5,833 nt of DNA from an uncultured Collinsella sp. (GTDB taxonomy: Bacteria; Actinomycetota; Coriobacteriia; Coriobacteriales; Coriobacteriaceae): positions 1 through 5,833 of the forward strand of contig CABUMU010000112.1 in NCBI GenBank assembly GCA_902492855.1, read 5' to 3'. Position numbers and translations under genes: made by a program. The stretch's first letter is position 1; each line of letters begins with the position of its first letter. The notes under the pieces are model-generated. The model searched no databases, had not been told where the DNA came from, and saw nothing but the letters and a program-made list of their open reading frames with translations. Shown here piece after piece: positions 1 to 4,763 of the stretch.

Positions 1-3
1 GGC

Positions 4-49
4 GTTTGCAGCGTCGAGCCGTTACGCGGTTTGGTAAAACCGCGTAACT
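4..49 (+). repeat. 46-bp direct repeat, copy 1 (hairpin-bearing intergenic element)
   Basis: This stretch is identical, base for base, to 3470-3515. Its right half (21-48) is a perfect hairpin with 12-bp arms (gttacgcggttt / aaaccgcgtaac) and a ggta loop. The match ends at 49/3515 on the right. On the left it stops at position 4, although ggcg precedes the ttt in both copies with a 2-base length difference, so copy 1 may be the tail of a longer element whose start lies outside the window. There is no T-tract after the hairpin on either strand. It could be a 3'-UTR hairpin of an unseen upstream plus-strand gene or a dispersed repeat family. Confidence 0.85.
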
Positions 50-68
50 TCATCGTAGAAGCACGCTT

Positions 69-101
69 GCGGGCGGCGGATGCTCGTCTCCTGTCGCCCG
101 C
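69..101 (+). other. GC-rich hairpin upstream of the permease
   Basis: Perfect 7-bp arms gcgggcg (69-75) and cgcccgc (95-101) enclose a 19-nt loop. It lies between the repeat and the candidate promoter of the permease. If transcription comes from further left it would form in the leader RNA. Role unknown, and a stem this short can occur by chance in GC-rich DNA. Confidence 0.3.
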
Positions 102-113
102 TCACCGAGGCCC

Positions 114-137
114 GGCAATTGCCTTAATATCTTAAGG
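114..137 (+). promoter_or_regulatory. Candidate -10 region with two overlapping palindromes, upstream of the permease
   Basis: Two perfect palindromes overlap by two bases: ggcaattgcc (114-123) and ccttaa-tatc-ttaagg (122-137). A good -10 match, TAATAT (125-130), lies inside the second, 44 nt before the permease ATG. No convincing -35 stands 16-18 bp upstream (102-107 is tcaccg), so an activator or a different promoter may be used. Palindromes on a -10 box are typical operator positions. That a regulator binds here is inference. Confidence 0.35.
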
Positions 138-162
138 ACCTCGATTTGTCCAAGACTGAGCG

Positions 163-168
163 AAGGAG
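163..168 (+). promoter_or_regulatory. Ribosome binding site of the permease
   Basis: AAGGAG lies 6 nt before the ATG at 175. It is the only good Shine-Dalgarno match near the start and fixes the start codon. Confidence 0.8.
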
Positions 169-174
169 CTCATC

Positions 175-1605
175 ATGAGCGACGGAAAGAAAAAGCTTTC
201 CTTCTTGACGGTCATCTCGACCATCATCTGCGTCGTCTTCGTTTGCGAGGCCGCCGCACCTGCTGCTGCCATTGGCAACCAGCAGTTCTTCTGGTGGATC
301 TTCCTGATTCTGACCTTCCTGCTCCCTTATGGCATGGTCGTTGCCGAGCTCGGCACTACCTATGACGGCGAGGGTGGCATTTACGACTGGGTACGCGATG
401 GTCTGGGCGACAAGTGGGGTGCCCGCATTTCGTACTACTACTGGGTTAACTACCCGCTGTGGATTGCCTCGCTGGCCACCATGTTCCCTGACATTTTGGG
501 TATGGTCTTTGGCGTCGAGTTCAATCTGATTGCCAAGATTGGTATCGACCTTGCCTTTGTGTGGATCGTCTATCTTATGGGTCGCTCCAAGGCTGCCGAC
601 TCCGAGTGGGTCCTGAACGGCGGCGCCATCATCAAGGTTGCCGTTGCCGTTATCGTCGGCGCTTTGGGCATCTGGTACGCCATGGAGAACGGTTTTGCGA
701 ACGATATGTCCGCTGCCACCTTCTTGCCCGAGCTCACCAACACCAACGCGCTTGGCTACCTGTCGATCATCATCTTTAACTTCATGGGCTTCGAGGTCAT
801 CTGCACCATGACCGACGATATGGCCGATCCCGCTCGCGATATCCCCAAGGCTATCATCGTCGGCGGCCTGTCCATCGCCGTGATCTACCTGTTCGCTGGC
901 TTTGGCATCGGCGCTGCTGTGTCGGCCGATTCCATCGATCCCGACTACGGCATGATCTACGCAGTCCAGACTATTGTGGGCGATTCCATGATCTTTAAGG
1001 TCATCTGCATCGCCTTCCTGATCACGCTGTTCGCCAACATGGCTGCCTGGTCCTTCGGCGTCAACTCCGTTGCTCGCTATGCTGCCGAGCATGGCAACAT
1101 GCCCAAGGTCTTCGCCTCGATGATCTCGGATGACGACATGCCCAACGGCGCCAACCTGGTCAACGCCATCGTTGCCTCCCTGGTGCTGTGCCTGCAGCTG
1201 GTTCCCATCGACGCCATCTCCAACGGTGTCTTCTGGATGCTCTTCGGTACCTCCGTTGTCTTCCTGCTGCTGACCTACATCCCGATGTTCCCGGCGTTCC
1301 TCAACCTTCGTAAGAACGACCCCAACCGTGAGCGTATCTTTACGTTCCCGTTTAAGGGCGCCATGATGAAGGTCATGCTGGCTATTCCCTGCATTGAGCT
1401 GATTCTGGCTATCGTTGCAACGCTGATTCCGTTCTCTGTCGATGAGATTGGCGATAAGGTCCCGATGATCGTCATCTTCATCGTGCTCTTGCTTATTGGC
1501 GAGGTTGTCCGCGTCGTCAGTGCTAAGGGCCGCGAGACCGAGTACAAGGGTCTCACTCCCGAGCTGGCTGCTCAGCGCCTCGCTGAGGAGTTCGAGGAGG
1601 ACTAG
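175..1605 (+). CDS. APC-superfamily permease, probable agmatine/amine exchanger
   Basis: This 476-residue inner-membrane protein has about 12 hydrophobic segments, near residues 8-33, 38-60, 84-112, 117-137, 148-170, 192-213, 226-250, 272-293, 327-345, 350-375, 395-420 and 428-449. Family marks of the amino acid-polyamine-organocation superfamily are EGGIYDWV (66-73) after helix 2 and FMGFEV followed by ADPARDIPKAI (203-227) around helix 6. Helix 1 reads CEAAAPAAAIG (24-34) instead of the common GSGIF-type motif, and E25 sits where substrate contacts are made in this fold. The tail is charged and acidic. No signal peptide is expected. The substrate is not readable from sequence. aguA downstream makes agmatine, exchanged for putrescine or another amine, the best guess by analogy with AguD of agmatine deiminase operons. 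A general amino-acid permease remains possible. The ATG has a good ribosome binding site and the stop is TAG. Confidence 0.88.
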   Translation: MSDGKKKLSFLTVISTIICVVFVCEAAAPAAAIGNQQFFWWIFLILTFLLPYGMVVAELGTTYDGEGGIYDWVRDGLGDKWGARISYYYWVNYPLWIASLATMFPDILGMVFGVEFNLIAKIGIDLAFVWIVYLMGRSKAADSEWVLNGGAIIKVAVAVIVGALGIWYAMENGFANDMSAATFLPELTNTNALGYLSIIIFNFMGFEVICTMTDDMADPARDIPKAIIVGGLSIAVIYLFAGFGIGAAVSADSIDPDYGMIYAVQTIVGDSMIFKVICIAFLITLFANMAAWSFGVNSVARYAAEHGNMPKVFASMISDDDMPNGANLVNAIVASLVLCLQLVPIDAISNGVFWMLFGTSVVFLLLTYIPMFPAFLNLRKNDPNRERIFTFPFKGAMMKVMLAIPCIELILAIVATLIPFSVDEIGDKVPMIVIFIVLLLIGEVVRVVSAKGRETEYKGLTPELAAQRLAEEFEED

Positions 1606-1703
1606 AGCACCCGGATTCGGGGCTCCAACCTTCCTCGCGTACCAACGTACGCTTCGTCGGGCTTGTCGCTCCCGACTCGGGACACTCTAGCCTCTTCGGA
1701 GGC
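1602..1703 (+). other. Large hairpin over the permease stop codon plus adjoining UUCG hairpin
   Basis: CTAGAG (1602-1607, containing the TAG stop) pairs perfectly with CTCTAG (1685-1690). Inside, CCCG (1610-1613) pairs with CGGG (1678-1681) and TCGGG (1617-1621) with CCCGA (1671-1675), and the apex carries GCGTAC-CAAC-GTACGC (1637-1652). Directly after comes gcctc-ttcg-gaggc (1690-1703), a stable UUCG tetraloop hairpin. No T-tract follows, so a classical intrinsic terminator is not supported. It could protect the permease mRNA 3' end, partly attenuate read-through into aguA, or be a dispersed palindromic repeat. Confidence 0.55.
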
Positions 1704-1973
1704 GTGCCCAAGCAACAGGTTTGCTAACCTTTCTCTGAGGTGGGTGTGAGCTATTGCTTCGGTAACCACCGCCCGCCCCAATCTCTCTTCCGTATCCTTC
1801 GTGCGTTTTGTCTCCGCGCACCGGGTTACGTCGTCGCTTGCCGGTGCGACATCCGTGAAAACCGGTGCCAGGCGCCCCGACCTTTGCCGGGGAACGGGCG
1901 CCTACCATCTCTTGGTTTTAGGCTGCGGGTAACCCGCCCGCAGCAAGCGATCGTTCGATTTGGAGGAAATCTT
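1704..1973 (+). promoter_or_regulatory. Structured non-coding leader of aguA
   Basis: No credible gene lies here. The frame of aguA is open back to 1740, but that stretch lacks a ribosome binding site and its translation is rich in Arg and Cys and unlike a protein domain. Visible hairpins are aggtt-tgct-aacct (1717-1730, then TTCTCT), cgcaccgg/ccggtgcg (1817-1824 with 1841-1848), aggcgccc/gggcgcct (1870-1877 with 1896-1903), and gctgcggg/cccgcagc (1922-1929 with 1937-1944). Two pairs of alternatives exist. Bases 1818-1824 can instead pair with a second ccggtgc at 1862-1868, and gcggg-taa-cccgc (1925-1937) competes with the last hairpin, 17 nt before the ribosome binding site. I do not recognise a known riboswitch and see no clear promoter. 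Regulation of aguA by this leader is inference. Confidence 0.4.
1962..1966 (+). promoter_or_regulatory. Ribosome binding site deciding the aguA start
   Basis: GGAGG stands 7 nt before the ATG at 1974. The upstream in-frame GTG at 1740 has no separate Shine-Dalgarno, and the family's N-terminus (short lead, then a G-F-x-M-P-A-E-type motif) begins just after this ATG. Confidence 0.85.
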
Positions 1974-3179
1974 ATGCGTACGATCACCGAGTCCGAGTCC
2001 ACCCCTAAGGCCGATGGCTTCTTTATGCCTGCTGAGTTCGCCCCACAGGATCGCGTGTGGATGGGCTGGCCCCATCGCACCGATACCTGGGCCCATGGTG
2101 CCAAGCCGGCTCAGAAGCAGTATGCCGTCATCGCTCGCGCCATCGCCGAGTTCACCCCGGTCACCATGTGCGCCAACCAGGCCGACTACGCCAACTGCAA
2201 GGCCGCCTTTGAGGAAGACGAGAACGTCACCGTTATCGAGATGACCACCGACGACGCTTGGTTCCGCGACACCGCTGCCACTTTTGTTATCAATGGCAAG
2301 GGCGATAAGCGCGCCAACCACTGGCACTTCAACGCCTACGGCGGCCTCGTCGACGGCCTCTATTTCCCGTGGGACAAGGACGAGCAGATTGCCCTTAAGA
2401 TGGCTGAGCTTTCCGGCTGCCGTCGCTATCGTCCCGATGACATGATCCTCGAGGGCGGTTCCATTACCGTCGACGGCGAAGGCACCGTGGTCGTGACCGA
2501 CCAGTGCCTGCTTTCCCCGGGCCGCACCTGCTCTGCGGTTCTGGAGGAGGAAGAGGATCCCGAGTCCATCTGGCCCAAGTTCCACAAGAAGTTTGAGCCC
2601 TGGAGTGAGGAACTTCGCGCCTATATGGACGAGCACCTCAAGGATTACCTGGGTGTCGAGAAGGTCATCTGGGTTAAGGAGGGCATCGACCCCGAGGAGA
2701 CCAACGGCCACATCGATGATGTCGCTACGTTCATCGCTCCGGGCGTCATGGCTTGCATCTGGACCGACGATCCCGAGTATCCGTTCTACGAGCAGTGCCA
2801 CGCTGCCTACGAGACCCTCTCCAACGCCGTTGACGCCAAGGGCCGCAAGATGAAGGTCTACAAGCTCTGCATGCCCGTGAACCCGCTGTTCATGGACCAG
2901 GCTTCCTGCGACACCATCGACGCCGACGAGAACGCCGAGCCGCGCGTCGCCGACGAGCCGCTGATTGCCTCCTACATGAACTACCTGGTCACCAACCACG
3001 GCGTTATCGTCCCGCAGTACGGCGACGAGAACGATCAGCTTGCCGTTGACACACTCCAGAAGATCTACGACGAGGTCTGGGGCGAGGGCGTCTACAAGTG
3101 CGTCGGCGTTCAGTCCGAGCAGGTCGTCTTCGGTGGTGGAAATATCCACTGCATTACGCAGCAGGAGCCCTCGGCGTAA
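1974..3179 (+). CDS. aguA: Agmatine deiminase (agmatine iminohydrolase)
   Basis: This cytosolic 401-residue enzyme of the peptidyl-arginine-deiminase-like guanidino group is expected to hydrolyse agmatine to N-carbamoylputrescine and ammonia. Visible family blocks are GFFMPAEF (15-22), DDAWFRD (93-99), FNAYGGLVDGLYFPWDKD (119-136), ILEGGSI (158-164), LLSPGR (179-184), ETNGHIDD (242-249), IWTDDPEYPFYE (262-273), GVIVPQYGDEND (343-354) and GGGNIHCITQQ (387-397). C393 matches the nucleophile of the family, with H246, D248, E160 and D99 the other expected active-site residues. Two oddities: the usual G-P after the catalytic R-D-x is A-A (101-102), and about 25 extra residues, rich in E and K, sit near 185-212, making the protein longer than the usual 365-375. 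It follows the permease on the same strand after a long leader. No carbamoyltransferase, amidase or carbamate kinase is nearby. Confidence 0.93.
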   Translation: MRTITESESTPKADGFFMPAEFAPQDRVWMGWPHRTDTWAHGAKPAQKQYAVIARAIAEFTPVTMCANQADYANCKAAFEEDENVTVIEMTTDDAWFRDTAATFVINGKGDKRANHWHFNAYGGLVDGLYFPWDKDEQIALKMAELSGCRRYRPDDMILEGGSITVDGEGTVVVTDQCLLSPGRTCSAVLEEEEDPESIWPKFHKKFEPWSEELRAYMDEHLKDYLGVEKVIWVKEGIDPEETNGHIDDVATFIAPGVMACIWTDDPEYPFYEQCHAAYETLSNAVDAKGRKMKVYKLCMPVNPLFMDQASCDTIDADENAEPRVADEPLIASYMNYLVTNHGVIVPQYGDENDQLAVDTLQKIYDEVWGEGVYKCVGVQSEQVVFGGGNIHCITQQEPSA

Positions 3180-3193
3180 CTGTCTGTCTTCCC

Positions 3194-3277
3194 GAGGCAC
3201 GGCACCTTGCCCTTCAATCGTCGGGCATGACCCTTAAGGTCTATGCCCTCCTCTTTCGCGGGAATCTGCCGCACCTC
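3194..3277 (+). other. Nested hairpin module A downstream of aguA
   Basis: The core is gggcatgacc (3223-3232) pairing with ggtc-t-atgccc (3238-3248): 10 bp with one bulged T and a cttaa loop. The outer helices gagg (3194-3197)/cctc (3274-3277) and ggca (3201-3204)/tgcc (3267-3270) are separated by a 3x3 internal loop. A competing pairing ttcccg (3189-3194)/cgggaa (3259-3264) exists. It starts 15 nt after the aguA stop, so it is probably in the aguA 3'-UTR. No T-tract follows. It may be a structured 3'-UTR, a small RNA or a dispersed palindromic repeat. Confidence 0.4.
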
Positions 3278-3374
3278 AGAAACCCAGCCGGTCAAGCGGG
3301 CCGACGTAGCTAGTTACCGCATTAGTCATTGGTGCCAACCTTGGCAACAATGCAGGTCGAAAAACCGTCAGCGA
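3278..3374. other. Unassigned spacer between the two hairpin modules
   Basis: No gene is apparent. The only clear structure is an interrupted palindrome tgccaa-cc-ttggca (3333-3346). The loop is too short for a good RNA hairpin, so if functional it is more likely a protein-binding site. I see no convincing promoter here. Confidence 0.3.
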
Positions 3375-3473
3375 AAACCCGCCAGAGCGAGCAAGGTGCC
3401 TTGAAACGAGGCGGCATTGATCTTTTGATCATGCCGCCGAAGTTGAAAGGCAGATTGCCGCCCTGGCGGGTTT
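3375..3473 (+). ncRNA. Nested hairpin module B, candidate structured RNA
   Basis: A 99-nt stretch folds on itself. aaacccgccag (3375-3385) pairs perfectly over 11 bp with ctggcgggttt (3463-3473). Inside, gcaa (3391-3394)/ttgc (3455-3458) and tgcctt (3397-3402)/aaggca (3447-3452) flank a 2x2 internal loop. The apex is ggcggcat (3410-3417)/atgccgcc (3431-3438), a bulged T, gatc/gatc and a TTTT loop. It runs directly into the 46-bp repeat with its own hairpin (3487-3514). It lies between convergent aguA and the DAHP synthase gene, so it could belong to either 3'-UTR or be an independent transcript. Strand and transcription are undetermined, and no known RNA family is recognised with certainty. 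Confidence 0.35.
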
Positions 3474-3515
3474 GCAGCGTCGAGCCGTTACGCGGTTTGG
3501 TAAAACCGCGTAACT
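3470..3515 (+). repeat. 46-bp direct repeat, copy 2
   Basis: This is identical to 4-49 and in the same orientation. The two copies bracket the permease and aguA. The left end overlaps the closing arm of module B (3463-3473). The right end overlaps the first two bases of the TAG stop triplet of the DAHP synthase gene (3514-3516, minus strand). Confidence 0.85.
3487..3514. terminator. 12-bp hairpin between convergent genes, possible two-way terminator
   Basis: Perfect arms gttacgcggttt (3487-3498) and aaaccgcgtaac (3503-3514) enclose the loop ggta. It lies at the meeting point of aguA (+) and DAHP synthase (-) and touches the latter's stop codon, as expected for a shared terminator. Neither strand has a proper T-tract (taaata follows on plus, ggctcg on minus), so intrinsic termination is plausible but not demonstrated. 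The identical hairpin is at 21-48. Confidence 0.4.
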
Positions 3516-4545
3516 AAATACGTTCCGCGATCTCGTGGATGAGGTAGTCGGTCTTTTCCCAGCCCAGGCACGGGTCGGTGATCGACTTGCCAAAGACGCC
3601 GCCGTCGACCGGCTGGTTGCCGTCCTCCAGGTAGGACTCGATCATAAAGCCCTTGACCAGCTTGGAGATGGACTCGTTGCGGCGGCAGCTGTCGAGTACC
3701 TCCTTGCAAATGCGATACTGCTCCAGCGGACGCTTGCCCGAGTTGTCGTGGTTGCAGTCGATGACCGCTGCCGGATTGGCATAGCCGGCATGCTCGGTAT
3801 AGCGTTCGGCCAGGCGTTCCAGATGTTCGTAGTGGTAGTTGGGGTAGGTGCGCCCATCGAGACCGATGTAGCCACGCATAACGGCGTGTGCGAGCGGGTT
3901 GCCGTCGCACTCGACCTCCCAGTTGCGGAAGATGAAGCTCTGGTGCGCCTGCGCGGCGTAAATGGAGTTGAGCATAACGGTGGTAGAGCCGGCAGTGGGA
4001 TTCTTCATGCCGACGGGTACCGAAATGCCGCTCGACACCAGGCGATGCTCCTGGTTCTCGACCGAGCGTGCGCCCACGGCAACATAGCTCAGCAGGTCAA
4101 CGAGGTATTGGTAGTTGGACGGGTAGAGCATCTCATCGGCGGTGAAGAAGCCGGTCTCCTCGATGACGCGCAGGTGCATGTGGCGGATGGCCTTGACGCC
4201 CTCGAGCAGGTCGTCGGGAGCCTCGGGGTTGGGGTTGTGCAGAAGACCCTTGTAGCCGGTGCCCTTGGTGCGCGGCTTATTGGTGTAGACGCGCGGAATG
4301 ATGATGAGCTTGTCCTTGACCTCTTCGGCGGTCTTGGCCAGTCGGTTCATATACTCGAGCACCGAATCCTCGCGGTCGGCAGAGCACGGGCCGATGATGA
4401 GCACCTTGCGTGCGTCCTCGCCGGTAAAGACTTTGGCGACCTCGGCGTCAAATGCCTGCTTTTTGGCGGTAAGCTCGGCAGAAAGCGGCATTTCCTCGCG
4501 GATCTCCATGGGGATCGGCAGCCTGCGTTTGAATTCCATGGCCAT
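3514..4545 (-). CDS. aroF: 3-deoxy-7-phosphoheptulonate (DAHP) synthase, class I AroF/G/H type
   Basis: This cytosolic enzyme of 343 residues (E. coli isoenzymes are about 350) condenses phosphoenolpyruvate with erythrose 4-phosphate, the first step of the shikimate pathway. Landmarks in order: IIGPCSAD (50-57, with C54 as expected metal ligand), PRVYTNKPRT (84-93) followed by GYKGL, GARSVENQEHR (158-168), PVGMKN (177-182), DCNHDNSGK (263-271, H266 metal ligand), MIESYLEDGNQ (301-311, E303) and SITDPCLGWE (321-330, D324). All expected metal and substrate residues are present. The N-terminal extension of about 40 residues is where class I-alpha enzymes carry feedback control, but the controlling amino acid cannot be told from sequence, so the isoenzyme letter is nominal. 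It is convergent with aguA. The start is ATG at 4545, with a second ATG two codons later at 4539. Confidence 0.95.
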   Translation of the reverse strand: MAMEFKRRLPIPMEIREEMPLSAELTAKKQAFDAEVAKVFTGEDARKVLIIGPCSADREDSVLEYMNRLAKTAEEVKDKLIIIPRVYTNKPRTKGTGYKGLLHNPNPEAPDDLLEGVKAIRHMHLRVIEETGFFTADEMLYPSNYQYLVDLLSYVAVGARSVENQEHRLVSSGISVPVGMKNPTAGSTTVMLNSIYAAQAHQSFIFRNWEVECDGNPLAHAVMRGYIGLDGRTYPNYHYEHLERLAERYTEHAGYANPAAVIDCNHDNSGKRPLEQYRICKEVLDSCRRNESISKLVKGFMIESYLEDGNQPVDGGVFGKSITDPCLGWEKTDYLIHEIAERI

Positions 4546-4550
4546 AGGGG

Positions 4551-4557
4551 CCTCCTC
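4551..4557 (-). promoter_or_regulatory. Ribosome binding site of DAHP synthase
   Basis: On the minus strand GAGGAGG is followed after 5 nt by ATG (4545) and after 11 nt by a second in-frame ATG (4539). The first spacing is nearer the optimum, though translation could begin at either, changing the protein by two residues. Confidence 0.75.
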
Positions 4558-4643
4558 AATCTATAGAAAGAGCAATAAGCGTATTGTCGAATGCTCGGCA
4601 TTATCCGCTGTCGCACGCTAAAGTGCAAGCCCTTGCCACCCCG

Positions 4644-4681
4644 AAACCTGCCAAAAGGGACAGGTTTATTTTGGCAGGTTT
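4644..4681. repeat. Palindromic element with 13-bp arms and an alternative pairing
   Basis: aaacctgccaaaa (4644-4656) and ttttggcaggttt (4669-4681) pair perfectly over 13 bp around a 12-nt loop. The loop contains caggttt (4661-4667), which can instead pair with aaacctg (4644-4650), so two hairpins share one arm. It lies about 100 nt upstream of the DAHP synthase start and could be in its leader if transcription starts further up. A dispersed palindromic repeat is the other reading. No proper T-tract follows on the minus strand. Confidence 0.5.
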
Positions 4682-4687
4682 TATATG

Positions 4688-4755
4688 GGGGAACGTCGGC
4701 GGATACCGGGAGGGAGTGGCGTCGCGCGGGACCCTAAGGCTATTGTCGGTTCCCC
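4688..4755. other. Long-range hairpin beside the palindromic element
   Basis: ggggaac (4688-4694) and gttcccc (4749-4755) pair perfectly over 7 bp around a GC-rich 54-nt interior in which I see no long helix. It begins 6 nt after the previous palindrome, so the two may be one composite element. Weak on its own. Confidence 0.25.
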
Positions 4756-4763
4756 AGGAAACA

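Noticed and set aside
124..1092. Open frame of 322 codons on the minus strand, antisense to the permease
   Set aside because: The translation is rich in D, G, H and Q with no domain and no ribosome binding site; the plus strand encodes an evident membrane transporter.
1740..1973. Upstream in-frame extension of aguA from a GTG at 1740, or an Arg-rich leader peptide
   Set aside because: There is no Shine-Dalgarno before 1740, the residues are Arg/Cys rich without homology to the family, the DNA is full of hairpins, and the ATG at 1974 has a very good GGAGG site.
1902..3200. Long open frame of 432 codons on the minus strand, antisense to aguA
   Set aside because: It mirrors the codon pattern of aguA, its translation is low-complexity (G, V, L, D rich) with no recognisable motif, and the plus-strand frame carries a clear enzyme family. 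It is a shadow of GC-rich coding DNA.
4..3515. CRISPR or phage attachment-site reading of the 46-bp repeats
   Set aside because: There are only two copies 3.4 kb apart with ordinary metabolic genes between them, no integrase, no tRNA gene and no spacer array, so neither reading is supported by this window.
3535..4566. Open frame of 343 codons on the plus strand over DAHP synthase
   Set aside because: This is the complement of a strongly conserved enzyme gene, and its product has no recognisable family features.
4562..4590. Promoter-like TCGACA-17-TCTATA on the minus strand directly before DAHP synthase
   Set aside because: The start point it predicts, near 4555, would fall inside the ribosome binding site at 4551-4557 and truncate it, so it is unlikely to be the working promoter as drawn.
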